A DNA stretch of 64,000 nt from Clavelina lepadiformis. Taxonomy: Eukaryota; Chordata; Ascidiacea; Aplousobranchia; Clavelinidae. The DNA lies in contig NC_135240.1 of assembly GCF_947623445.1 (NCBI RefSeq), forward strand, positions 22,072,001 to 22,136,000, read 5' to 3'. Positions 41,367-52,682 of the stretch are shown here, piece by piece (position 1 is the first letter of the stretch; each line of letters opens with the position of its first letter). The position numbers and the translations under genes were made by a program. Below the pieces are notes generated by a model. That model was given only the letters and a program-made list of their open reading frames with translations, was not told the origin of the DNA and searched no databases.

Positions 41367-44300
41367 GGTGTAAAATAGAAAGTATACGATGGCAGATTCA
41401 CCTGCTCGTTTTCACCGCTTTATTCGGTAAAATGTCAAGTATTTTGCGGGGCTTACAGGTATTTGTTGAAAAATTTCCTAAAGTTGTACACAAAATGGTG
41501 TGTTATTAATTAATTTTAATTTAAATAAGATTTTGATTGTTTTAGTTTTGTTCATTTAATAGATAAAAATTATATCGTAACCGCACTGCTGCATTGTATT
41601 TAATTTATTGTAAGTTACAGTTAAAACTATAGTTTATCTGTTTAATTAGTACGCAAATATTGTCTTCAAATATTGGATAAACTTGGTTGATTAATTTGAG
41701 CTAATTTTTGTTGGTAAAAGAATTTTTTTGCCCAGTAAATCTTTTATCAGATTAAACGAGCATTGTGTATATCTTTCTCTATTTGATTTTTTTCGCTCAC
41801 GTTATTATCGAGTTAAAATTAAACTTACATAGTTAGGTTAAACTTCCTAAGTCCTGCTCTTGCACAAAACTTAATAATACACACAGAGCGCAATAATCTA
41901 ATCTTGAGTTATTTTCTTGATTTCATTAGACGATCCATAAGAATAAGATAATCTGATATGAGATAGGATAACTTGCTGCGAAAACGCCGTTAAAAATAAA
42001 ATCTAACCCAACTTTCCGATCATAACTGCATAATCATGAAATCCAATTTCAAGGACCAACCATGTTACGCCACCTAAATAACTTGCCTTTTTGACACTGC
42101 TGAGGCAATATCGTTAACTAACCGATATAAAGTCAATTTTCCTGTTCCCCTTTTTCTTCGAGCGGCCGCATTGGGTCTCACTGCATTGTGTTTTTCTCCA
42201 GGCGCTTCTGGCACGCGCAAGGGATAAATTGGATTAATATTACTCCCCTTGCAAGAAAAATGGCGGACGAATCGAGCATGACAGTTTTCAACCCAAAAGC
42301 TTCCGATGTTAGTGTGCATTCAATCGATCGAATTTAGCATTAACGTTTTGACAGTTATGTTATATAAAGAAGGACGGAAAGTGAAAGTTTGAAAATATTA
42401 AGCACACGTTGTTTGCGGACATCAACATATTTCTTTCCTGTTTTACGAACAAATTTTAACGTGCATCGTTGTTTAATTCCAAGTATTACGTTGTTGACGT
42501 ATTACAATAAAACTATATATATGCGCGTATGTACATCGAATAGTATTACTGTAAATTTTGTAAAATTGTGATTTTCCGCTAAAATTCACGTGTTCATGTT
42601 TCGTGCAGTAAATAAATCTTGTTACTCGGAACGCGCAAATTACATTAGAATTGGTTCGGCTCGTTCCAGTCGGGAAAACCGGTCTAGGGTATATGTTGTA
42701 ATTTTTTTGTCCGATTTTAGGAAAAGGAAATAATTTCGAGGACGTTCGGCTTTTAGTCACATAAGAAAGAATGTGAAACAAGGCGAGGAAAATGTAATTA
42801 TTGTTTAAAACTGTTCCCTTCTGTTGAAGCCCGAGTTAATTTACACAACGCACGGCAACCGTGGACTGAGTACCAGGTGCTTTAGAATCGCATAATAGAC
42901 TTTCTTCGGATTGTAATGACATTTCTAACGACTGAGACACGTCAGCGCTTTCGGTCTAACTTGGTTAACATCGACTGATTGGTTAGCACTCTGGTTTTAC
43001 ATCTGTATTGACGATTTAGAGTTAGGCATTGCCGTAAGATTGAAATGGGTTTTTATTTAAATAAGCTTCTTTTAGTGATTTAAGCTTTATTTAAAACATC
43101 AACAAGGCATGGTTTTTAGGATGACATAAATGACTTTTTCAAAAAGCACAACACAATCATTATTGTTATACAGTAGCCTAAACGTTATCGATAGTTTTGA
43201 TCTTCTTTGTTCAATTTCCTCAAATGTTTTGTAGTTAAAATTAGGACAATTTTTCTTTGATACATTTAAAAAAAAATATTAGTTGTAACATGTGAAACTT
43301 TTTAATATTACAGGTTTAGTCGCAACGAATACAAAAATTTCACTTGTTTTTGGTGAAGCTTTTGCTTCATTGAAAGTCTATAGAAATTAACTGTTAAAAC
43401 GCTGAGATCCAAAATAAAACCTGTGATGCACAATATGCACGGATTAAGCAGAAAAGTAAAACCAAATTTGCCAACATTGCTGCCATGAAAAGAATTCACA
43501 CGTCAATAATACCACTTTATGTGATTAGCGTCCGCACAAAAGGAATGCCTTTGTGACCGGAAGCCTGTCCACGCCATGGTTCAATGGACACTGGTCATGG
43601 TTTGTCATGATTGCAGCACGGGTCAAACGGGTTTGTTTAGATTGATGCAGTGTGGGAAAACTAAAGGGCGTTCAAAACCAGACGGATAAAAGTCAAAATT
43701 GCTAATTGCCTTATATGATAAATTTCTCGGTTTTGCTAATAGCGAAAAAAGCGCATATAAACTATGCTCAAAAGGTTCAAAAAGTGTTATTATCTTTGAC
43801 GTAGAACCCATAAAAACAGTAAGCGATTATCTTATGAGAACTAGGTATTTCGTTCCTTGGCTAAGCTTTCCAAAGGCTCATACGATCACAGGCAAAAACG
43901 TTTGGGCCCCCCGCTGTCAGCCCTGGCTGTCATTTGTTAGCGGTGGCCAAATGCCATAAAACGAGCTCAATCTGTCACCCCTTCTTCAAAGTAAATCGCT
44001 CACTTTTAACAGGATCAGTTTATGCGGTGCCTTGGCTCTAAGTATCATCTGGCCTTAGTTTAAGCCATTATTGAGTATTTGTAATAAATTCGACACCTCA
44101 TGAAAGCCGCTTTGTAATAGCTGCTTGCGTATGGTGCCCATTGTATATAACGTTGATTTTCACATCGTTCAAGCGCCACCCAAATAGCCCGCTGTAAATA
44201 TTTTTTTGCCCATCCACTGCGTATTCAAGATCATGGTGTGATTGAAAATTATACAAGCACGCGCAGGCCGTCTCCTCGCCACAATAAAGTCATCGAGGCA

Positions 44301-46683
44301 ATACTAAGTCATTTTCATGGCCTGATTCGTACGAGACGGATGCATTTTTTGAATGCCGCAATCAACGGTCTGAAAATTTTGCTATGCTAGCAAATACATT
44401 TCGGTTAACAGGACGCGTTATAAGTTACAGGAAGTAGGACAGTTTAGCCAATTTCCCAGCTTTGGAAAGCTTTCCGAGGGAAAAATCATATAGTTTTGAA
44501 TTAAAATTTGCATTGCATTTTAATGTCAAAATCGTGTTTGAAGCCTGGTATTATCGAACGAAAAAGTTCGTATAATGTTTGATTGCTAGCAAACCTATAA
44601 ATCTGCAGAAGGCGATTGTGGTAGTATAGAAGTATGCTTTCAAATAAAAATAACTTTAAATTTTCTATCGTCATTGATTAAACGATCAATCGCCAATGAT
44701 CACAGCGATTTTCCGTCACGTTAATGAATGCGATTTAGCGCGTGAATACCCTTAATCAAAAAAAGATGGAAAACTTTTGTGGCTGAAAATGACCCAAGTT
44801 TTCCGTCTAATGTGGTCCTTTGACAAATATTTAGCTAAAGTTTAATAAATTATTGCAAAGTGCATGAGCATTGTGTTTGCATTGAACAAATATAGGCTAA
44901 CAATGTTATTTGATAAACGCGCGCAGCAAGTGGCGATTGTGGAGTATGCTGCCAAGTGCAAAAATAAGAAAACATCTGTGGCCTATCGCAGCCATTTGTT
45001 TTTTGTGCTATTTCTATAAGTGTTATAAGTTTTCTTTGTCTGCATCGGTTATGGTGAGGACTCCTTGTCACATTCCCGCTTTTTTTATCAATAATTGTAA
45101 AGCGATAATCAATACTGAAATGGATGAGCACACGAAATCGTTTCCTCACATGACGGCAACGGGAAAAATTTATTTGTACACTTATGGATGATTAATTAGC
45201 CAGCAATGAAATCACGGAAAGAACAGAAGAACACTAGATTGCCATAAGATATTACGTATGAAGCTGGCATGCAGGCAAACTAGTTCGGTGTGTGCATGCA
45301 TGGTCATAATATGATCACAGTCTATCCTTATTTCATATAACAATATACACTAATCACAAACGACGCAAAAACAATCTATAAGGAATATTACTGTAATTCT
45401 AAAAACATTTTAACTGGCTGTTACCACGAAATACCAGTTGGTGTATTTGATAAAACCTCTGAAACTTACTTTAAAGCCTACAGCATGGAAGCAATGTTCT
45501 TTTGACATAAAGTAAAACGTGACATACGGGCTAAGTACGTTAGAGCAAATCTTAAGGGGTTAGCATGGCCTTGGTGACGTAAACGCATTTGTTATTGTCG
45601 ATTTACATGCAATTAGTTTAATTACTTTTGCCAGGGCGTCAAGTCCAAGGTGGCAAGTGTACCATAATATATTGCTCTGAAGAGCGTTTTTCGGTCAAAA
45701 CAATTTTGAGTTATTTTTAGACTCAGCCACCTCGCAGTCCTATCGTTTTTCGTGTTGGACGTCCTGTGAGCCTTGCTAAGGTCGAGCGTAGAAAAACCAT
45801 TAGACAAATTAGTTTGGTTCGACTTATTGTCATAGCGTCCGTCAAGGATGAAGCGATCCCAAGGGAGCAAGATCTTATTGGATTAATGGGTGCTATGATT
45901 TCGCCCTTTTGAGCCATTAAACTGGGAATTGTAGATAAGGCCAATTAAAAAAATACGGGAATAAATAATGCACCCGCCAAAAGTGCCCGTGCTTGATCGA
46001 ACGATGTCTCGCATCGACAATTTGTCGGAAAATGACGGTAATTTATTCGATAAAGTCACGTGACATTACAAAAACAACCAATACCAGGGTCAGGACATTT
46101 CACCTGCTGCTGCGCAATTAGCCTTACATAGGAACCTACTCGTGCACTTTTCTTAGAAAAACGTTATTTAGTAAAACAACCAAAATATTTTTAAAACGGA
46201 TAACAAATTAAGTATAGATAAACAATAAACACTTTCCTGAAGATTAGTCACTTCAGTTATGGGTAATTTATATGTTAATTAGTAATTAATTTGACTAGTG
46301 TACACGCTGCTGGTGAGAGATTAATTGCCAATGTTTGAAACATTTTTATAGCTTTGTCAATACACAATAAATATGATGGCTTCATTCGTTGTTTTAATTG
46401 CAGCAGATTGGTACAGCAAAACTAAACCAACTTTATCCAAGTTATATTATTCCTTTCAAATTTTTAGATATGAGTTTTTTTTCAATAGCACCGCCAGCAC
46501 AAATATTATACATTGTCATAAAAGTTTGTGCTGGATATAAGTGGCGGAATAAATTTTCGCAGCAAGACAAAGACATGAATCAAGAAAATGCAAATAATAG
46601 AAATCTTTACTATACTGTATATAGAGTAGAATAGAATAAATAACAAAACATACAACACTTACAAAACATCTCGTTCATAGGTT
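41367..46683. other. 5.3 kb region upstream of PHOX2 without a recognisable gene
   Basis: It lies between the PHOX2 start and the 3' end of the NHR-domain gene, so it should contain the PHOX2 promoter and probably enhancers. Frames at 42074-42319, 43699-43959, 44850-45191 and 45622-45944 are short, antisense to one another and lack motifs. No repeat element with clear termini was found. Confidence 0.5.
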
Positions 46684-48099
46684 TTAGGCAATGGGATGTT
46701 GGGTAGCATACGAAATTAGCTTATACGAATTTTGAGGGTTCAGTAGTTCAGGACATTTTTTGCGTCCTCCTAACAATTGGATTTTTGTCACACCGAGTCC
46801 GAGACAAAGTGCAAAATGATGCGGATTTCCATCATAAAGTTGCAATAAGACTAGCGCGTCTTCCCCGTTTTTATGATACTTGAGTCGTCCCAAAGCGTCC
46901 AATGTAAATAAAAGTTCGTCGTTTTCCCGAATTCGTTTTATTTCGTTCGAAAATTCCCAATCTCCTACAGGAAGACCCATGACATGGCATGAAACTCTGG
47001 TACACGGTAATGCATTTGAAGTGTTAAGATCGCTCTTTTTGTCATCAAAGGAACTGACCGCCACGTAAAGAAGACTTCTTCTCCGATCAGCTTCAGCCAC
47101 CTTAACTCGAATGCAATCGCCAACTTCAATCGGTTGTTCCAGAACTGCCATACCGTCTTCAAGCGAACGACAAAGCTCGGTGTATTCAGCCATACTTTGG
47201 TATCCGTAAAAATCACAGCTCAGCTGCACCAACTTCCCTTTCTCCTTATCATGAAATGATAACGGAAACCACGAGGTACATGTCGTCATAACTGGTCTAT
47301 TCCGACTCATTGCCATGTGATCGGGACTGCTGCAATTTCGGACGTTACGTTTTGAATAGCCTGGGAGTTTCTTACACCGTTCGTTGCCGTTGTCGGTTGT
47401 GTTTATACTTCTCTTGTTAAGCAATTTTCTTGCATTAGATGTTGGGGCAGTTTTCGCTGGCTCTGGCAGATACAAGGTAACTTGAGTAGCCTTTTTACAT
47501 TGAGATTGTAAATATAAATCTTGTTCAACAGGTTTTAAGTGTACATTGTGACCATCATCTAGGTTTTCTTCTTGAAATTTGCGTGGTATGGAGAGCAGTC
47601 CTTCTTTTATATTTCTGTGGTGTTTGAGACTCTTAGGTGTTTGTCTTTGCGATGGTTTTACTTCATCCTCACTTTCGTTGGAACGCCAAATCACTTTTTT
47701 GAAAAGTTTTTCTTTATCGTACTTAGAGTTTGTTGTCTTGCTGCTAGGTTTTTGGCAATTGTATTTTTTCCTGTGCACATTTTTTTGACGAACTCCTTCT
47801 AGCTTTTTTTTATTTCTGTTTACCACCTCTGCCAGTGTGGACAATTGCCCCTGTTCAATTAAATTTTCATGTTTTTCGTTCAACGTCGTTGCAATTACGA
47901 CACTGCGCGGAACACATACCCACCCACTTATTGTGGTGAAACGATGTTTTAAGCCGGACGGGATAGGCTGCCAGATTCTATCGCTTCTACGGGAGCTCTC
48001 ACTGTCATCTGCAGAAAGAACTTCGAAGAAATTCATTCGACTTGTTGGCCGCGGCGTATTTCTCCATTGCTTTCGTTCGGTTGAATCAACTACCACCAT
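46684..48099 (-). CDS. Intronless protein with a Neuralized-type (NHR) domain, no RING
   Basis: A single open frame of 471 aa. An in-frame TAG lies four codons upstream of ATG 48099, so the start is probably real. Residues 1-280 are basic, low complexity and rich in Lys, Arg and Asn, with no recognised domain. Residues about 290-455 fit a Neuralized homology repeat: PLSFHDKEKGKLVQLS at its start, EDGMAVLEQPIEVGDCIRVK, then LLYVAVSSFD, ELLFTLDALGRLKYHKNG, and a closing HFALCLGLGVTKIQLLGG. NHR domains of Neuralized proteins bind Notch ligands and usually precede a C3HC4 RING that makes them E3 ligases. Here the protein stops 15-20 residues after the repeat and no RING-coding frame follows. It could be an adaptor, a decoy, or a retrogene that lost the RING. 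The assignment rests on pattern similarity and is moderately certain. Confidence 0.6.
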   Translation of the reverse strand: MVVVDSTERKQWRNTPRPTSRMNFFEVLSADDSESSRRSDRIWQPIPSGLKHRFTTISGWVCVPRSVVIATTLNEKHENLIEQGQLSTLAEVVNRNKKKLEGVRQKNVHRKKYNCQKPSSKTTNSKYDKEKLFKKVIWRSNESEDEVKPSQRQTPKSLKHHRNIKEGLLSIPRKFQEENLDDGHNVHLKPVEQDLYLQSQCKKATQVTLYLPEPAKTAPTSNARKLLNKRSINTTDNGNERCKKLPGYSKRNVRNCSSPDHMAMSRNRPVMTTCTSWFPLSFHDKEKGKLVQLSCDFYGYQSMAEYTELCRSLEDGMAVLEQPIEVGDCIRVKVAEADRRRSLLYVAVSSFDDKKSDLNTSNALPCTRVSCHVMGLPVGDWEFSNEIKRIRENDELLFTLDALGRLKYHKNGEDALVLLQLYDGNPHHFALCLGLGVTKIQLLGGRKKCPELLNPQNSYKLISYATQHPIA

Positions 48100-48736
48100 A
48101 TCTTTTATCTACTATATTATTGACCAGAAGCAAAGTCCTAAGACTAACTTTTTATGCTTTATGAGAATACTTAGTAAATCTACAATTGAAAATTATAGTG
48201 AATTATAAAATAAATGGCTACTAAAAAGATAAAAAGAATAACAAAAATAAACCGTAGCATTTACTAAAGGAAAACCTTAGCGGAACAAACAACTCAACTG
48301 CCTCTTGTAATTGATAACTCTGTTGTTTAGGATAGTAAAAGTGCAACAAAGCGCTGAATGACGCTCTTTGCTGTACTTTCATTTAATTAGCTGGGTATCG
48401 TACGCTTCAGTGAGGTTGCTATTGTTACTGGTGCTTTGTAAATGATAGAAGTCTCTACGCTTGGCTCCAACGCCATCGAGTGATTCGTGTTAAACAGCAT
48501 AGTTATATGAAAGTGGACATTAGGCCTGCACTTAATACTAAGTTCTGTTATAACTAAAACTTCTTAATAGTTTCGCTCACAACTCTGATGACATGACGAG
48601 TAAATTATAAACAACTAAAAAAATGTATTGTTGAGCACACAAACTTAGTAGCCTATTGACCTTGCGAACGAAGAGTTTTGTAGTCAAAACTTCCTTAGAG
48701 ATTAAACTCGTGAGTGAGCCCAAAACACAAAGTGTT
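48100..48736. other. Spacer between NHR-domain gene and collectin gene
   Basis: About 640 bp between a gene start (48099) and the 3' end of the next gene on the same strand. It must contain the promoter or trans-splice acceptor for the NHR gene. AG dinucleotides precede ATG 48099 closely (ATATAG), but the pyrimidine tract is poor. Confidence 0.4.
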
Positions 48737-48741
48737 TTATT
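48736..48741 (-). promoter_or_regulatory. AATAAA overlapping the collectin stop codon
   Basis: The last codons read GAA TAA AAC, so the TAA stop lies within an AATAAA hexamer. If used, the 3'UTR would be only about 15-30 nt. Confidence 0.4.
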
Positions 48742-49833
48742 CCAGGTTGAATTGACACATGGCAAATATATCGTAATCTACGTCTCTGTTTATGTTAAAC
48801 ATTCCTTCATATCCAGCTGGTTCGCCAGGCTTAATTTGAATATGAATGCCCATTTGAGTATGACTAGCAACAGGAGCTGGGTGTCCTGGAAACCAAAAGA
48901 CAAAGTTGGATTGTTGCCCATTTGCCAACATCACATTTCTGTTCTGTAATACAAAAATATCTTTACAAAATTGCACGAAAATGATGAAATAAGTTTTGAA
49001 AATTATCTTGCAAAATTTCCGTTTGCCATACTTGAAAATTGGAATTCAGCCAAATTCGCATGTAGCCTTTGTGTTTGTTTTCAATGTCGATCATGAACAT
49101 TTTCTTCGTATAACCAAGCAATGCCTCGTAAACCTTGCGAGAGGTAACTTCAGCTAATAGCCTACTGCTCCATGATATGCACACAATGCTGCTGCCTGAT
49201 CGTAAGTCACTTTGACTCCAGCTCGCTTCGGAAGCCAGTAACACACTTTGTCAACCACTACACCTTCGCGACATTTCAGTTCATCTAAATTGTAGTGTTT
49301 TATATGTCGAAAATATTCAGTAAATGTATATGGGTTATTATATAAATCTAGTTTAATCTTATCTAAACTACCCTATTAGTATGTATACTTTATAGGAAAG
49401 TTTTATTCCAAATGGATTGAGCTTACAAAAGGGTCTGGTAACAATTAGTGGCAGTATAGGCTTACCTTTAATATCTTGTAAATCCGCTTCAATCATCGAT
49501 TTAACCCTTTGGTAATCGGTAGCACCCGTTAAACCTGGCGGACCAGGTATTCCCTGTTGCAAAACAGAATTAGGCCTATACTGTATTAGTAAATTTTCGA
49601 TTAAGTTATAATCTCCATAGGCTACGTCATAGCTTATATGTTTCACTTACTGGGGCGCCTTGAGGTCCACGCTTTCCCTGTAAAGTCGCTCTCTCATCGC
49701 AGTTAGTTGTGCTTGATTCGGAAGTTGAGGATTCAAAAGCCTCGTTTACTGGTTTACAAATTAGGTACTGATCGGCTGGATCACTGATGCCGTAACCAAT
49801 CAATAGCAGTAAGATGTAAAACACAGATTTCAT
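48737..49833 (-). CDS. Collectin-like secreted lectin (short collagen + C-type lectin), one frame break
   Basis: Four exons on the minus strand: 49833-49651, 49553-49466, 49284-49032, 48943-48737; about 243 aa. A signal peptide (MKSVFYILLLLIGYGIS) comes first, then an acidic/Ser-Thr segment. About six Gly-X-Y triplets (GKRGPQGAPGIPGPPG) are split by intron 1. A neck-like helix follows (TDYQRVKSMIEADLQDIK), then a C-type lectin-like domain: VCYWLPKRAG, ALCAYHGA, LLAEVTSRKVYEALLGYTKK, NFVFWFPGHPAP, closing FAMCQF. Collectins (MBL type) bind microbial sugars through the lectin domain and trimerise through collagen. The carbohydrate-site EPN/QPD motif is not evident, so the ligand is unclear. Exon 3 is one base short of frame: around 49155-49165 the reading passes from HGAVG into a TAG, while the next frame continues LLAEVTS. 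This is either a sequencing/assembly deletion or an inactivating mutation. Acceptor AG lies 7 nt before the ATG. Confidence 0.75.
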
Positions 49834-49840
49834 GACTAAA

Positions 49841-49842
49841 CT
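49841..49842 (-). promoter_or_regulatory. Acceptor AG 7 nt before the collectin start (possible trans-splice site)
   Basis: The minus strand reads TTATTTGGTGCAG followed by a 7 nt leader and ATG. It is too close to the start for a normal 5'UTR unless spliced, and no 5' exon is visible. Confidence 0.5.
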
Positions 49843-52682
49843 GCACCAAATAATAAACATCTTGCGCCTATATTAAGACAAAAATCAGAAAATGTAAGTT
49901 CAATGTGCACACTGCACAGTTCGCAGACCAACGCATGACATCCGAGATTAGCTAAGCAACAATCGCTCTTCTTAAAAAGTGTTCATTTTTTCTCCTGGAT
50001 GAGGTGTTTTACTCTTAAAGGTTTTTCTTTTGGCAACTAAGTTTGTTTATTTTTCACCACCAAATCTCTAATATGCGGCGTTTCAAAGAGATGAAATGGC
50101 GAAATGCGAGTTTGAAAATAACTGCTTGATTCTGTAAGAGTTTTCCGAAAAACACTTCCCGTATGAGAAGGGTGCTCCAAAGAAGACAAGATTTTAATAA
50201 AATGGTGCTTTCATTAGGCTGTATTGTAAACTTGTGGTTCTAATGTACTTTAAACTTGCTTGAAAGCATAACACAATAGGCCTTAGCCTATACCTACTCT
50301 GCATTGATGCAAATGAGCAATAGCCTACTTGCCGCTGTAAATTTTATCGAACTCTGGCACTAAACTTTTTTAAGTGCTAAACTGCATCTAACACCATGCC
50401 TAATCGGGGACTAATTAACACATTTGCTTCCGTAAAAATTTAACCTTGGTTACAGCCTTGACACAGCTAAGTTGAACCTCATTGTATATTTGTTGTTTAT
50501 ATAGAGAAATCCTGCGAAGGGTGATACCAGTCAAAAATCATCCACTATTAAGGTTAGGAAAGCCCACCGGTTTCTTCCTAAAACTCAGTGTTCTTTTTGT
50601 ATAATTAGGTCACCGTTATAGGATACAGTTCATAGGCCAATACAACTGCATCCCATGTGGAGATAATACCGGTAAAATAATAACCTATACCTCAGTTACT
50701 AAATGAAGTGCCTTACAATTAAGTGCAGCTGAATAATATATATTTTTAGGTGATCAAGTTAGTCTTTCAAGACGCTTATATTTGTCAGTCTGTTCCATTG
50801 CATGTTGTCAATAGATCTAATGTGTCCATAGCGTACTGCGTTAGACTTGTTTTATTATTGCTATTGAATTATTTGTCATGCTTTATAACCTTACAATAAC
50901 AATTAGTTACATATTCTGATTAACTAGCACACCAAAAGAAAAAACTTAATTGGAATTTTTGTAACGTTTGCTTTTCAACAATCGACTCGAGATATAGTGG
51001 AGCGGTTAGGACGCTGGACTTGCAATAATTCGTAATCGTATTATCGCTTAGTGGCGCTCGTGGTTAATTCCATGCAGCGGTATGCACTGATGTTTTTTGA
51101 GAGTTTTCGTTCAGCCTTCATTTAAGGTAGGATGTTATAGCGATGACTTGGTATTCGGTATAACTTAGGTTAATATAACGAATAATAATGACCTGGCAGT
51201 TAATGCATTTTATCGTTTGTATGTACATTTCATTTAATTTGAATAAGAGATTTGTGAATTTTATCATTAGATGAAATAATTAAAGATAAAATGTCTTTTT
51301 TTCTCGGATGTATTATGTCGGTACCGGAGTGCATTGTGTTACCATTGTGTTACAACCCTAAAGCGAAACGTTTAGGATTGTAGTTTGATTATAATCTATA
51401 GACCTGGTCGAAAAGGCTTTTGGTAAGCGAGTGCGATTTCTGCTTGCATGATCTAAGTTATATTTGCTGTGGTCGTTACATTTCGTGTACTTTTTCTACC
51501 TTTTTATATAAATTAGTTATTTTAATTTATAAAAGAAAACCTACAATTTGTACCACTTTTTTTGTAGTGCCTGGTGCTATAGACAAGCGACACAAAGGTT
51601 TTGATACCTTACAACACACAATTAGTGAAAGATCAATCAACGCGAATCCCAGCAGACCTAACTCTGTACATTTGCAAATTTAAGAACAAACTTTTCTTCC
51701 ATTCTACGCAGCATGACATTTTGAGGTTTACTCCTCCTAGCCTACTCTGAACCTACATCAAAGATCCAGTTGAAGTGATTTCACAAAAAGTGAATAACAA
51801 TAGCCTATATAATATAATAATAATAATATTCTTGAATTTGGGGTCACAGTTCAGCCTTCTCTGTATGTGATATGACATGGCATGCAATGTATCTAATTGG
51901 ATTTCATCACATCCAGTCGCCTTGCCTGCAGGAATCTGCAAACTTGTTAGGATATTGTATGATATCGGAATATTTATTCTCAAGTTTTGCACGACTAATG
52001 ATTCTATAATACCAGCTGATAGTTTGAAGGTGTCCGAACTTCTCAGAGTTGTAAGATGCAGTCAAGTAACCAGGTGGTGATCTGCTGGTAGTTCTATACC
52101 CACTGCTGCTATAGTATCATATTGTTACACGCACTAGTTCATGCATGTGCAAAACAACACCGGACAAAGATAACTGATTAGCATTTCTTCATGTAATTCC
52201 ATATAATGTATACGTATAATATGATAATGACAATGCCTGCAACATTACACAAGTAACACGCATGCTTTTGTATAATTGAGTTTATGTTGTAGGTGGCCTA
52301 CATGTTTTTAGTTAGGTCGGTTTCTTACACCGTTTTTTTTAATTGTGTATAAAACCAATCAGAATCCATTATTTTTATATGTAGCACCCTACTGCATCTA
52401 TGCATTACATGACAGCGTGTTTATATGAATGACCTTAAAAAATATTAAATTTCCACATCAAAAAACAATTAATTGTATTTTATTTTAAAATTAAACTTTA
52501 CAGCATTTATATTTAGTAATTACACAATGTACAAATCAGCATACAAATCACAACATATCTAAGAATAGACAAATTTATATCTATAATAATAGCGTGGTAT
52601 TTAATTAGAATTATTTTACCAATAACTAAAATCCGATTACAAACATGAAATAAAATTCATATAGACTTGAAGTCGCAAAAAA
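49843..52682. other. Intergenic region without a recognisable gene
   Basis: 2.8 kb between the collectin start and the 3' end of the first dCMP deaminase copy. It contains the tRNA-like repeat at 50994-51080. Otherwise AT-rich; frames at 51420-51683 and 51753-51992 lack motifs. Confidence 0.5.
50994..51080 (+). repeat. tRNA-derived repeat head (SINE or tRNA pseudogene)
   Basis: It has a pol III A box-like TAGTGGAGCGGTTAGG and a B box-like GGTTAATTCC (51062-51071), spaced much as in tRNA genes. The anticodon arm region resembles CTGGACTTGCAA. The acceptor stem does not pair, so it is not a functional tRNA. No copy-specific tail or target duplication was recognised. Confidence 0.5.

Noticed and set aside
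44850-45191. Overlapping + and - frames of 93-99 codons
   Set aside because: The two strands compete, neither has a motif or supporting exon.
45720-45912. Open + strand frame after an AG, reading SLVRLIVIASVKDEAIPREQ, possible exon
   Set aside because: No start codon, no partner exon in phase, no recognised family, and a comparable antisense frame covers the same DNA. An open stretch of about 190 bp is not exceptional.
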